64,000 nucleotides of DNA from Bursaphelenchus xylophilus (Eukaryota > Nematoda > Chromadorea > Rhabditida > Aphelenchoididae). The translations under genes were made by a program, and so were the position numbers. The notes beneath the pieces were generated by a model that made no database searches, was not told where the DNA came from, and saw only the letters and a program-made list of their open reading frames with translations. The stretch is taken from positions 3,100,001 to 3,164,000 of the forward strand of contig CAJFCV020000006.1 in the NCBI GenBank assembly GCA_904066235.2. Reading direction: 5' to 3'. How positions within the stretch are numbered: the stretch's first letter is position 1; each line of letters begins with the position of its first letter. Below, in pieces: positions 44,165-55,298 of this stretch.

Positions 44165-45270
44165 ATGAGGATCGGATTTATTGGAGCCGGAAAAATGGCC
44201 CAAGCTCTGGCCAGGGGGCTTATTCATTCAGGTAGGGGTTTAAGGCACTGCAAAAATTTATACAACAACCGGCAACGGCAGAGATGATTTTAATTTGGGA
44301 AATTTCTTCAATAAAATGTTTTACAGGTAAATACGACGCTTCAAAAATGATTGCCAGCTGCCCAAAAGCCGATTACAAACTCCTCGATGAATGCAAAGTA
44401 AGGCGAAATATTTTTCCAAAAATTTTCTTATAGACTATTGGAATCAACACGACGCATGATAACACGGAAGTCGCGAAGAACTCGGATGCGATTTTCTTGG
44501 CTGTGAAACCTCTGCATGTCAGTAAAGTGGTATCTGAACTCGCCCCAATCATACGAAGAGAACATTTGTTGATCTCGATTGCACTTGGAATCACTATTAG
44601 ATACATTGAAACGGTAAAAAATTTACGTTCAAAGAATTGCGTGTTTTCATCCTCGGGGTTTCAACTTTTCTCTTTACAGTTGGTCCCTGCAAAAACTCGA
44701 GTCGTCCGAGTAATGCCAAACACTCCGGCGTTGGTGAGCGCCGGCGCTTCAGCTTATTCAATGGGTGCAGCTTGTTTGGATGGTGACTCGCAAACCGTTG
44801 AAGACATGCTTGAGACCGTTGGCTATGCCGTTGAAGTTCCTGAATTATATCTTGACCCAATCACTGGCCTCAGTGGATCGGGACCTTCTTATGTAAGTCG
44901 ACTTGGCTTCGTGAAGTTGAAATTTTCCTTACGAGTTGACCATTGTTATAAAGTTTAGGTCTTCGCCATGATTGAAGGGTTAGCTGACGGTGGCGTGAAA
45001 CAAGGGCTTCCTCGTGACTTATCCATTCAGCTCGCTGCTCACACCTTCCATGGTGCCGCTAAAATGGTCCTGGAAACCGGAGAGCATCCAGCCATCTTGA
45101 AGGAAGCCGTCCAAAGTCCTGGAGGCTCCACCGTCTATGGAATCCACGAATTGGAGAAAGGCGCTCTCCGTGGACTGATTGTTAATGCCGTCGAAGCTGC
45201 GACGAAACGATCCCGTGTAACTGGAGAGAATCTCTTGCCAAAGACGTCAGTAATTTATCGCAATGACTAA
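44165..45270 (+). CDS. Pyrroline-5-carboxylate reductase
   Basis: Five exons (44165-44231, 44327-44397, 44434-44613, 44680-44892, 44959-45270), 280 residues, the normal length of the family. Catalyses NAD(P)H-dependent reduction of P5C to proline, the last step of proline synthesis. The Rossmann start is MRIGFIGAGKMAQALARGL. Then AIFLAVKPLHV, the RVMPNTPALVSAGASAY nucleotide/substrate segment, and the C-terminal dimer domain [32 protein letters not shown] (the family active-site signature), and SPGGSTVYGIHELEKGALR. All key motifs look intact. An alternative last exon is possible (donor GTAATT at about 45250 to acceptor TTTTAG at 45378), giving a basic tail; the unspliced stop is simpler. AATAAA at about 45566 converges with the polyA signal of the mucin gene. 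Confidence 0.92.
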
Positions 45271-45647
45271 GGTGTAGGAATAAGCAGAGGGGTTTCGAAC
45301 TCTTAAATTATTTGGAAAAGGTTTTTAGAATAAATAGTTTTTTCTGAGTAACTTTGTCCATTGACTTTGCAAATTTTAGGGAGAAACGAAACGAAGAAGA
45401 CGAAGGAATTGAGAAAGATGAAGATGATGCACGAAGTAATTAGAGCAAATTATACTAGACCTTAGACCATGACTAGATGAATCTTGCAGAAATTTTTTTT
45501 ACCTATGGATACTGCGTATTCCAACAAATATTTCAATATTGAATTTAAGGAATTCTATTTGCTCCAATAAACTTCCTATATTTATATAACAACCTTATTT
45601 ATTCAAACTGGTGTGAATATGTCATGTCTGTGACGAGTATTGAATCT

Positions 45648-48600
45648 TTAGCTTGGGCAGGTTCCGCAAGTCTTTGGGCAGGCGTACTGCATGTATTGTT
45701 TAGCTTGTTCGTTGGTGGTGTCACAGTTTCCAATGAACGATTCGCAGTTGGTCGCTCTGTCGTCGCAGTCGACGCTCTTTGCAGGGGCTGAAGTACAAAG
45801 ACCGCACGTGTTCTTACAGTATTCTTGGATCTGCGGATTGCTTCCACACTGGTTTACAAAGTCTTTGCAGTTTGTAGCTCCGTCCTTACACGCTGTAAAT
45901 GTACTTTCGTCACTTTATTTTTTATGCTTACGTTGGTCTGGTACTGGTTCTGGTTCAGGGGCCGGAGGTTGGGTCGACGATGCACAAAGACCGCAAGTAT
46001 TCTTGCAATAGGTCTGCATCTTCGGAGTTCCGCACTGCGCAACAAAATCTTGGCAATTTGTGGCACCGTCGGTACATTCTTCAAAATCAACGTTTATAAG
46101 CTTGCTATAAACCTACCTTCGGTCACAGGGGCTTCAGGTACAGCTGCAGTTGAAGATCCGCAAAGTCCGCATGTGTTTTTACAATATTTGTTCATCTTCG
46201 GCGAACCGCAGTCTTTGATGAAATCGGCACAGTTGGTAGCCCCATCAGTGCACGCTGAAGAATGTCTAGCGTAATGTTAAACTATCAGTAACTTACAAGA
46301 AGTTGCAGGAGTCGGGGTAGTAGGAGTAGTAGGAGTTGTTGGAGTCGTAGGAGTGGTTGGGGTAGTAGGAGTTGTAGGAGTGGTTGGAGTAGTGGGAGTT
46401 GTCGGAGTTGTAGGAGTGGTTGGGGTTGTAGGAGTTGTAGGTGTGGTCGGAGTTGTAGGTGTGGTGGGAGTTGTCGGAGTTGTAGGAGTGGTTGGGGTTG
46501 TAGGAGTTGTAGGTGTGGTCGGAGTTGTAGGTGTGGTTGGAGTTGTAGGAGTTGTAGGGGTAGTTGGAGTTGTAGGTGTAGATGGAGTGGTTGGTGTTGT
46601 GGGTGTGGTTGGAGTTGTAGGGGTAGTTGGAGTTGTAGGCGTAGAAGGAGTGGTTGGTGTTGTGGGTGTGGTTGGAGTTGTAGGGGTAGTTGGAGTTGTA
46701 GGCGTAGAAGGAGTGGTTGGTGTTGTGGGTGTGGTTGGAGTTGTAGGCGTAGAAGGAGTGGTTGGTGTTGTGGGTGTGGTTGGAGTTGTAGGGGTAGTTG
46801 GAGTTGTAGGGGTAGAAGGAGTGGTTGGTGTTGTGGGCGTGGTTGGAGTTGTTGGAGTGGTTGGGGTGGTCGGAGTTGTTGGTGTCGTAGGCGTGGTTGG
46901 AGTTGTAGGGGTAGAAGGAGTTGTTGGGGTTGTCGGTGTGGTTGGTGTAGTTGGTGTGGTAGGACTCGAAGGAGTACTTGGGGTAGTGGGGGTTGTTGGA
47001 GTAGTTGGTGTGGTAGGACTCGAAGGAGTACTTGGGGTAGTGGGGGTTGTTGGAGTGGTTGGGGTTGTTGGTGTAGTTGGTGTGGTAGGACTCGAAGGAG
47101 TACTTGGGGTAGTGGGGGTTGTTGGAGTGGTTGGGGTTGTTGGTGTAGTTGGTGTGGTAGGACTCGAAGGAGTACTTGGGGTAGTGGGGGTTGTTGGAGT
47201 GGTTGGGGTTGTTGGTGTAGTTGGTGTGGTAGGACTCGAAGGAGTACTTGGGGTAGTGGGAGTCGTTGGTGTCGTTGGAGTAGTTGGTGTGGTAGGACTC
47301 GAAGGAGTACTTGGGGTAGTGGGAGTCGTTGGTGTCGTTGGAGTAGTTGGTGTGGTAGGACTCGAAGGAGTACTTGGGGTAGTGGGAGTCGTTGGTGTCG
47401 TTGGAGTAGTTGGTGTGGTAGGACTCAAAGGAGTACTTGGGGTAGTGGGAGTCGTTGGTGTCGTTGGAGTAGTTGGTGTGGTAGGACTCGAAGGAGTACT
47501 TGGTGTAGTGGGAGTCGTTGGTGTAGTTGGTGTGGTAGGACTCGAAGGAGTACTTGGCGTAGTGGGGGTCGTTGGCGTTGTTGGAGTAGTTGGTGTGGTA
47601 GGGCTCGAAGGAGTACTTGGGGTAGTGGGAGTCGTTGGTGTGGTAGGACTCGAAGGCGTACTTGGTGTAGTGGGGGTTGTTGGTGTAGTTGGTGTGGTAG
47701 GACTCGAAGGAGTACTTGGAGTAGTAGGGGTTGTTGGAGTAGTTGGGGTGGTTGGTGTAGTTGGTGTGGTAGGACTCGAAGGAGTACTTGGTGTAGTAGG
47801 GGTCGTTGGCGTTGTTGGAGTAGTTGGTGTGGTTGGGCTCGACGGGGTACTTGGTGTTGTGGGTGTAGTCGGTGTCGTGGGAGTTGTGGGAGTCGTTGGG
47901 GTTGTTTGACTAGTTGGAGTCGTAGGGGTTGTGGGAGTAGTCGGCGTAGTTGGAGTGGTTGGTGTTGTCGGTGTGGTTGGGCTCGAAGGGGTACTTGGAG
48001 TAGTTGGGGTGGTAGGGGTAGTTTGGCTTGTAGGAGTGGTTGGAGTAGTCGGTGTTGTTGGTGTAGTCGGTGTGGTAGGACTCGAAGGAGTACTTGGTGT
48101 AGTAGGGGTCGTTGGAGTAGTTGGGGTGGTTGGGCTCGAAGGGGTAGTTGGCGTTGTGGGAGTCGTTGGAGTAGTAGGAGTCGTTGGAGTTGTCGGCGTT
48201 GTTTGACTTGTGGGTGTGGTTGGGGTTGTAGGAGTAGTTGGTGTGGTAGGGGTAGTTTGGCTCGTTGGGGTTGACGGTGTGGTCGGAGTTGTAGGAGTCG
48301 TTGGAGTAGTGGGTGTCGTGGGACTCGAGGGGGTACTTGGTGTGGTGGGGGTCGTTGGAGTGGTAGGGGTAGTTTGGCTTGTGGGGGTTGTGGGAGTAGT
48401 TTGACTCGTGGGAGTTGTAGGTGTAGTCTGGCTTGTTGGGGTGGTTGGAGTAGTTGGCGTTGTCGGAGTGGTTGTCTCAGTGGTCTCCGACGTTGGAGTT
48501 GTTGGTGTAGTTGGAGTGGTTGGCGTCGTCGGTGTAGTTGAAGTTGATGATGTCGGATCTATAATACAAGTATTAATAATATATCTATAATACAGTTCAT

Positions 48601-48731
48601 TTCCGTAAACGTTTTTCACCAACAGCAATGGTAGGAAAGTTTGTAAGTTTACCTGGATCACTGTAAGACCACGGCCAAATCGCAGAAGCCTGCGTGAAAA
48701 TTAGGAACAGTACAAATATAGGCAACCTCAT
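45648..48731 (-). CDS. Secreted Thr-Pro mucin with four C-terminal ShKT domains
   Basis: Five exons (48731-48653, 48558-46297, 46254-46117, 46078-45932, 45892-45648), 956 residues. A signal peptide (MRLPIFVLFLIFTQASA) is encoded by exon 1. A single 2.26 kb exon then encodes about 750 residues of almost pure TTP repeats, broken at intervals by STPSSP, TSQ and TSET variants, and ideal for dense O-glycosylation. Four six-cysteine ShKT domains follow, one each in exons 3 and 4 and two in exon 5 (C.D.A.NC..F....C.....YC..TCG.C pattern). The second-to-last reads CKNTCGLC and the last CPKTCGTC. Signal peptide, mucin and ShKT is the plan of Toxocara surface-coat mucins and similar nematode glycoproteins, so a cuticle-surface or gut-lining role is likely. 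ShKT here is a structural module; nothing suggests a venom function. AATAAA lies just after the stop (about 45600 on the complement). Confidence 0.85.
46310..48545. repeat. Coding mini/microsatellite of the mucin
   Basis: About 2.2 kb of 9-nt (TTP) repeats with higher-order units of about 54-72 bp, several nearly identical in tandem (for example between 47220 and 47520, each containing GAC TCG AAG GAG TAC TTG on the plus strand). The plus strand is open for 518 codons of (GVV)n purely as a shadow of the repeat. Length is probably unstable between individuals. Confidence 0.9.
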
Positions 48732-49655
48732 TTTGACGTGTCGAGCTCACGGTTACTCGAAGGGGAAGTGTCCTTCATGTCTCTTTCCTATCCTTAAATA
48801 TGTTTTACAAGTTTTTTGACGATTCGTCCCTGCAGCTGAAGCTACAAGGCTTGCGATATCATGAACCCCGAAATCGGAATGGGCATGTTTAATTAGCTGG
48901 AAACAATGAAAGGGACGTTTACAACTATTAAGATGACTGTCAAAACTTGACGTGTTTGTTCAAATGATTGCGGTGCGTACGAGGATAGTCGTGATATGGT
49001 TTTCGTCATGAATCTGGAAAGTCCCAGATGCTCAGTTGGAAAAAGACTTTAGGAGCATAATAAAACAATCAAAAGCAGCGGCAGTGGACCTTCTTGGAGT
49101 GCAAGAAAGCAACGTCAGATGTGAATAAATGTTCATTGTGGCATTGCCGGGACAGTTATTCTTCAATTGAAATTTGTTTGTGGTCTTAACAAATCCTCGC
49201 GTTGTTGTAAGTCATAAGAAAAATTTACGTAAATTTTTTTAGTTTAGTTAATTATCCTCTAACGCAATTAGCAGACATTTCCTGCAGATCACAGTTTTGC
49301 AAACAGCTATTGCGTCAGACGAAGTCACTTGTATACTGCTAAACAAATATTCCTTACAAAGTGCACAACATAGCTATGAGGTTCCCAACTACAAATGCAT
49401 GCAGTTTATAATCAATATGCAAGACTCTTTCGTCATATGCTTGACGAGTGACCTAGAATACCTGGAATAAGGGCGGATGTAAAGTTTTTTGTGTGTGGAA
49501 TGAACGTCGCGGACTTCTTCAGCTCTTTCAGCTGGGCAAACAGCCGAAACTTGATTAAAGTTGGATTGGATTTACGTCAAAGAGACATTCGAATAACAGT
49601 TAAATTTATTTTAATATTTGGAAAATAAATTTAATAGCGCATGCAAGAGTCGTAG
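48732..49655. other. Upstream region of the mucin gene, no gene seen
   Basis: About 920 bp with no convincing frame; near its end it carries the 3' flank of the protease pseudogene. Confidence 0.45.
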
Positions 49656-50530
49656 TCAGAATCTCACTGGTGCAAAACCAATCCGTTTGTTGGCCAGATC
49701 ATGGACTTGGCAATACTTTCTGATGAACGGTTCACCCAGAGTCCAGTACCCAGTGTCGCTTTCACGCAACATTAGGTCACATCTCTCCTCTAAGCCAATG
49801 ACACGTAAAATGTATCTAGCCGGCACCAAAACATTCCCACATGAAGACAGTAAAGATGGGCTTGTCCATTAGGCCTTCTTTCACTGCTTGCTCGAAAATA
49901 TTTGTGGCTCCCCGCTTAGACTCCGAGAAAGACAGCCCTAGGACGCCGTCATCGTCATAACGCATCTTGTCACCAGCACCAAATTTAACCTTCTCCTTGA
50001 ATTTGAGCTGTGGGCCGTTTTTAGGGCCAAACTAGAATTGAAAGTTGTAGTAACTGGACCATAATGAAAGTTGTCTCTTACAGCGAAATTGTCTAGGTAA
50101 TAATATCCCTTCGCGTAGCCTCTACCGTAATGAATATTGAACGATTGCTTTGTCAATTCAGCCGTTGAGGAGGCAGCTGGATCGTACGTGTCAACATCCG
50201 GGCATTTTCGAACAAGAGGCCCGTAAGATTGACAACCAAGTTTAGGTACCCATAGGACATCAGAGCCAGTGTCAACTATAACGTTACACTCCTGCGGCGG
50301 AGTCCCCAGCGTTATTTTCCCGTAATATCGTATGTCATCGCGATTGTTTAACTTTTGCCCGTACACGTCGTATATCACACTTGAGGCGTTGACTGTGGAA
50401 ATTGAGAATTTTGCGAAAGAAATTTACCTTTTGCTTTGGACACTCCTATACTAAAAGATTTTGAATTTACATAGTGTGTAGTGTAGATGTAAATAAGCAA
50501 CAAACTCAGATTGATCCCTACGAAGGTCAT
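49656..50530 (-). pseudogene. Pepsin-like aspartyl protease, internal deletion removes second active site (locus 1)
   Basis: Exons 1-3 (50530-50428, 50392-50082, 50031 onward) match the intact locus at 55673-56921. The signal peptide and N-lobe, including VDTGSDVLWVPK, are preserved. In exon 3 the sequence jumps from the ECFG codons (about 49843) straight to the ARYIL region near the C-terminus. Roughly 400 bp, covering the rest of the middle domain, the last intron and the second DTG, is missing. The join is out of frame and gives a TAG at 49818-49816. The residual 3' end is still recognisable to 49656. No active enzyme can be made. Confidence 0.8.
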
Positions 50531-50705
50531 ATTGGACAAACATATAAAACAAAATCGGTCCAAAGCACGGAACTTTAAGTATATGTAGCGGCATTGAACA
50601 TTCCCAAAAAGAGTTTGAACTGAATGACCTTATTTGTTCAACATCCAAAAATAGTGTTTTGCCCCGCCTTTTCAGGTGCGGGGACAGGTTTCGGTAGGAC
50701 GTCCG

Positions 50706-51101
50706 CACGTCAATCCAAAATAGAAGAAAAAATTTCCCGCCCCTTTTTGGTGATTCGTTCAAGATGAAATGTACCAGTCTGTCGGGAAAATAACGGCGGA
50801 TTGTCGCAGCAAAATGTCTCGCCTCGCCGCTATCGCGCACCAAATTCCAAGCCGCGGCTTGCAGTCGCAAAGCGATGACGGGCGATTCCGACGCGCGACG
50901 ATCCGCCGTTATTTTCCCGACAAACTGATAACTATCCTATAAAAGGCATTTTTTCATCTTTCTTCTTCCTTTTCGAGAAAAAAACAATTATTTCGGGCGG
51001 GAAAAAGTGCCGATAATTTCGCGACATTTCGTGTCTCTTTTAAATCAATGAAAACGATACGAAGCTTCGAAACGGTTCAGGAAATGCGCTGGATTGACGT
51101 G
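50706..51101. mobile_element. 396 bp insertion with 11 bp inverted ends and 5 bp target duplication
   Basis: Ends CACGTCAATCC...GGATTGACGTG, flanked by GTCCG on both sides (50701-50705 and 51102-51106). The paralogous region at 57092-57096 has one GTCCG and no insert, i.e. an empty site. Inside lies another palindrome (50775-50927). A GC-rich 5 bp duplication and CAC-starting ends resemble Transib-type elements; this is inference from very short ends. Confidence 0.7.
50775..50927. mobile_element. Palindromic MITE with TGTCGGGAAAATAACGG ends
   Basis: About 153 bp: left CAGTCTGTCGGGAAAATAAC, right its near complement ending CCCGACAAACTG. GC-rich centre with CGCGCGACG. A relative lies at 58943-59094. 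Confidence 0.75.
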
Positions 51102-51371
51102 GTCCGTGATATCCGGCCGATGAGTGGCCTCAGTTGATCGCTCAGAGCTTCGTTTCCCCCGACAGGCTGATATTCAATAACGGTTATAAACAATAGTATA
51201 GAGCGTACATCTATACCATTTTTGACTGGTCCCGACTTTCCGGATCAACACAAAATCAACCGATATGAGGTCTAGGACGGGCGGAGTGCCATAAAAACTG
51301 TGTCCTCTTAAAGACGCTAAATGCGCCCATGACTGAGAAATTGCAATGACAAATTGGGGCACCCCAAAGTA

Positions 51372-51551
51372 CCTATAGTAGCGCCGTTTTCGAAAGTCGC
51401 TGGAGTGACCTTTGCGACATGCATTCTGCAAGAAAAGTCAGTCTGCAAGCGACAGCCGAATAAAGCCAATTGCACGGTGCAAAAAGCAAGAAGTAAATTT
51501 AAGCTTTCTCACTCAGCAAAAATCACTACAGAGACTTTGCGAAAGGACTAG
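51372..51551. mobile_element. CTAGTC-type MITE, copy 4, with a partial copy 5 abutting
   Basis: Contains CGAAAGTCGCTGGAGTGAC on the left and ...GACTTTGCGAAAGGACTAG on the right, then TA. Immediately after (51554 to about 51690) a second left arm begins (GTCCGTCCGGAAAGTCGCCG) with the TTGCACTGTGCAA core but no right end. A solo right end is at about 57147-57170. Confidence 0.65.
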
Positions 51552-51696
51552 TACACGTCCGTCCGGAAAGTCGCCGGACTGAAATCGGCGACATGCACTC
51601 CGCGAAAACGAAATTTCACTTTGCACTGTGCAATTTTTGGCTTTTTGCGCTGTGCAATAGGCTTTTTCGAGCTGTCGCTCGCTTTTTTTCTAAACA

Positions 51697-51896
51697 CTTT
51701 TCTAGTATAATATCAAAGTGTTTCGCTCACTACGGGCGTAGTTTGACTCCAAAAAAGCTGACACTTGCCATGCTGAAATTTCATTCAATTATGGTTCGAA
51801 CGGTGTATGCCACGTCCGTTCACTCCGACATCACTAATTCACTTTTTTTTTAACGCTTTTCTAGTATAATATCAAAGTGTTTCGCTCACTACGGGC
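51697..51896. repeat. 41 bp direct repeat pair
   Basis: CTTTTCTAGTATAATATCAA...CACTACGGGC occurs at 51697-51737 and again, identical, at 51856-51896 (159 bp apart). Function unknown; could be the footprint of a local duplication. Confidence 0.7.
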
Positions 51897-51920
51897 TCAA
51901 TTTTCAAACCTTCACCCCTC

Positions 51921-52195
51921 TCAATAATCAATCTTTCTTGCCGGTGCCAATCCCACTCGTTTCCTTTTGAAGTCATGCACTTGGCAATACTGCCGAATAA
52001 ACGGATCGCCCAATGTCCATCTGTCGTCATTGCTTGCCGAAATCATAACTTGGCAATTGGAGTTCAATGGGTGTAAGATTTGATTCGACGGGATGTGGAA
52101 CTCCTTTCCGGAAATTTTGAAATGCAATGTAAATTCGGCACTGCAGAATGAGAGATAGGCAGACTTGTATGGTGTGGCTTTGATCTTCTTCATTT
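51921..52195 (-). pseudogene. Aspartyl protease C-terminal fragment (locus 2)
   Basis: Encodes the end of a pepsin-like protease from KKIKATPYKSAY through FHIPSNQIL, CQVMISASND, LGDPFIRQYCQVHDF to APARKIDY and stop. The frame is intact within the fragment. Compared with locus 5 (57254-57613), the part with the second DTG is deleted: the coding sequence jumps at 52195 directly into the sequence beginning TCTGTACAATAAATCG that lies 5' of the exon in locus 5. A relic. Confidence 0.75.
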
Positions 52196-52470
52196 CTGTA
52201 CAATAAATCGCAAGGAAAAAAATAAATTTGATTGCTATAGGGAGGGTTACTCCAATATGTACTAGTGTACTATAAATCTTGTGCCAAAAAATTATCTTGG
52301 AAAGTTTCCACAATTTGGAAAAAAGTTAAAAAAACCGAAATTTTGTCATTTTTAAATAAATCGCGCGCTAACCGAACCTAAGCCAGCTTGGGGCACGACT
52401 TCGATGACATCGCTGTGTCTTCGGGCCTTCAGCATAGCTATCCTGCTACAATTGAGACCTGTTTCTTGCT

Positions 52471-52740
52471 CTATATGAGACCCAGAGATGGTGGAGTTGG
52501 AAGCTCGGCGGATTTCTTTGCCTTGACTCTGCCGCGGTGGTAAACCTTTTTTCCAGAACGTTTAGATGTGTTGAAGACCTCCGGTTGAGCCGAGTAGTCT
52601 TTCGCAACACCGGCTGAAAGGCCTACCTGAGCCAAAATCTGCCAAACCCAAGGTCTTTGCCGTTTCAGGGCCGTGATTTCGCCCTTCTCAAATTCTGCCA
52701 CCGTTTTTTCTCGCAGCACGACAGAAGGACCCCTAACGAT
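52471..52740 (-). pseudogene. Tc1/mariner transposase N-terminal remnant
   Basis: The minus-strand frame reads LREKTVAEFEKGEITAL, then ILAQVGLS..V, then QPEVFNTSKRSGKK. This follows the paired-like helix-turn-helix pattern of Tc1-like transposases (EFE+G.I.AL ... IA..LGRS...V ... P..Y.T.KRSGR.+). It ends at a stop (52471) shortly after; the second HTH and DDE catalytic domain are absent. No initiating ATG in frame at the right place (52719 begins with a non-ATG codon). Decayed element. Confidence 0.6.
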
Positions 52741-52759
52741 ACCACTAAGCCCTATAACT

Positions 52760-54261
52760 TACTTTGCTTCAGCAGCAGCGCACATCAGATACAAACGGAA
52801 TGCCAAGGATTTTTGGCATTTATTTTTTTAAAATTTTTTTATGGGCCTCGGGAAAATTGATAGTTTTCAAGGTATGATTGCGGCATTCTTCCAATATATG
52901 AACCAAATTAAAGAAAAGACATCTACCTATTTTTAAAAATTAATTTGGGGTCTGGCGACCTCATGGGAAGCCTACAAAAAGGTTGCAAAATTTGGAATTT
53001 TTGAAAACGCTGATTCGAATTTTGCCAATACGCAACTTATATTAAGAAATCTGATTTGGAGGAGTTATCAATAATGTTATTTTCTTTCTATATGAAAAGT
53101 TTCGGCAGAATTGGTCTGCAAGTGTTGGAGATGATGGCGAAATACATCAAACTTGGTATATCAAAAAATTTTTTCGGTTTTGCAACGGCTAAGGCTGCTC
53201 ACTGCATGGACACATTCAGTATAGGGTATCTCAGTTTATAAAACCTTCCTTCAGAGTCCATAATGCCAAATTAAATGACATTTTGCCGTCAATTTAGCAT
53301 GAATAACATACGTCTTCACATGTTCATATTTGGGTTTGCTGCATCGGTGATCTATGTTTTGAAAACGTAATAACGTCCTTTCGTTGGCTACTTATTTCTT
53401 TTTAGATGGAAAAGGATCTCCACCATATGTTTTCATAACTTTACCATGTACAACATGATTAAAATAAGATTCAAAAAAGGGCTAGTAGTTGGTCTCAGAC
53501 CTCGTTTGCACTTGTTAAGGTGTCCCCTTTTCGTAAAAACTAGAATGACCTTGCCGCGTTGCTAAAGCGGCGACATAGCCTCCTAAGATGGTCTCACTAT
53601 CATGGATAATACGGAATTGATACAGACATGCAAAGTGGGAAACATACGGATTATTTCTTTGACCCATCGACGGTTTTAGTTAGTAACATAGTTTTTAATT
53701 CTTTTTTTGAAGCCTATCATCCGTTTTTTGGTACAAATTTCGATATTATACATGATCTATACAACAACCTAGTTCCTCAATTTTTGAACTTTTTAGGGTA
53801 AAAACGGATGTTTTGAAACTAATTTGATCTTATAATCAATATCACTTCTTGTAAGAATGATTTGCGGCTTCAAAACCTTAAAAAATTTAGTGGTGAATAT
53901 TGTCATGTATAACATGCTGACGTTATGGCACACTGTGAAAACCGTCTTTTTTACCCGGTAATTGATAGATTAGATCTAAATGAGCATGATTGGTGAAGAA
54001 AACCCGCAATTCCTACAATCGCAATTTTTTTCAGTTCCAAAAACGCCTGTTTTTAATCCCAAATTTTCAAATCGCATCAACTTTTTTTTGTATAGACGAA
54101 TTTTGATAATATTTTGGATATTCCCTATATGGACCAATACTAATAGAACCTCCAAATCATATTTCTCGATTTAAGTAAAAAAATTTTGTATCTGATGTGC
54201 AGCGGCAAGAAAATTGCAAAACATTTCGCCAATTTATTATAATTTTGTCGCAAAGAAAATC
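52760..54261. other. No gene seen
   Basis: AT-rich interior of the inverted-repeat pair; short frames only, possibly highly decayed transposon sequence. Confidence 0.4.
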
Positions 54262-54767
54262 ACCAAGATTTCGGTTTTTTCAACTTTTTTCCAAATTGTG
54301 GTAACTTTCCAAAATAATTTTTTGGCACAAGGTACACTAGTACATATTGGAGCCAAATATGGCGCAGTTTTATTGTTGAAATCTACTAACTTATCTTACC
54401 CCCCTCTGGTCTATGTCATCTTTAGTAACGCAGGTGTTGAGTAAACAATGTTGCAACCATAAATACCAGGTTTAATAAGCGCAGTTTCGTCTCCTTGGGC
54501 TTTCTGCGAGCTTTTCTGGCCAAGAGTTTAGCTGAAAACGGACAAGGCGACGATGAACAGACGCCCAAGGGCGAACAAACGAAAACTATTGTAAAATTGT
54601 GACACGGATCAAGAGAGGACTCCTTCGCGAACACAACGATACCACAATCATGCCTTAGCGCCTCCTGGCTTATGATTTACAAACGTTTTTCCAAAGTGGA
54701 AAGAAAATTTTGTCATCACGTTTTTGCCGTTTGCATAAAAAGTGCACTGAAAGTGCATCAAATAATA

Positions 54768-54888
54768 TGATTTTTTGGGTATGGTGTTAGATTGTCTCAG
54801 GATGTTTCTATGCCGAATTTGGAGGTTCTAGGCCCAGCGGTTCCCGAGATACGAAGTGGAAAGAAATTTTTGTCAGCCAGTATAGATT
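54768..54888. mobile_element. Partial copy of the 'GTCGACAAAATTTTC' MITE
   Basis: GGTATGGTGTTAGATTGTC, then GAGGTTCTAGGCCCAGC and GAGATACGAAGTGGAAAG match the right arm of the element at 38897-39134. The left arm is reduced to a short piece near 54700. Confidence 0.7.
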
Positions 54889-55298
54889 CACAACTTCAAA
54901 AAAAAAAAATCAAAACGTTTCTTCCGGGAGAGAGAAATTTGACACATCTGGAATTCCCGGGTGATCAAGGGCGCCGCTCACAAAAATAGTTTTGATAAAT
55001 TGGCGTGCAGGTGAGTAAAAACGGCATCCTACTCACCAGCCAAAATGGGCGAGCCATTTTGGTTTCAACTTTCCGGATCGACCTTTTGGCGAGCCATTTT
55101 TGATCCAACTTTGCAAAAATTTGTCGTTCGGAGTAAGAATGTTTTTTGACTCTCCGAAATCGAAAATTTCCGGAAATTTTTGAAAATTTACTTTTTTTTA
55201 AAAAAAAAGTAAAAACACAAAAATTTCAGAAATTTTTCAGAAAATCTTTTATCTCCCGCTTTATATGATTTTTGATATCAAAAAGTATCCCACCCCGA
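54889..55298. other. No gene seen; small direct repeats
   Basis: Contains two copies of GGCGAGCCATTTT (about 55048 and 55088) and an A/T-rich stretch. Nothing coding. Confidence 0.4.

Larger units (their letters stand above)
50571..51130. other. Duplicated protease upstream region with a later insertion
   Basis: 50571-50705 and 51102-51150 together match 56990-57130 upstream of the intact protease. The two halves are separated here by a 396 bp insertion (50706-51101). Confidence 0.7.
52242..54370. repeat. Pair of about 105 bp inverted repeats, possible ends of a decayed Tc1-like element
   Basis: 52242-52350 (CTCCAATATGTACTAGTGTA ... CAATTTGGAAAAAAGTT) is matched in inverse orientation at 54262-54370. 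Between them lies a Tc1-type transposase remnant (52471-52740). The 2.1 kb spacing would suit a Tc1-like transposon. However, the CTCCAATATG block also occurs at 57730, so the outer limit is uncertain. Confidence 0.5.

Noticed and set aside
46310..48545. CRISPR-like or satellite array
   Set aside because: Period-9 repeat without spacers, inside a coding exon of a eukaryotic gene.
46353..48590. Long plus-strand frames encoding (GVV)n repeats
   Set aside because: Exact antisense shadow of the TTP mucin repeat; no start context, splice sites or composition of a protein.
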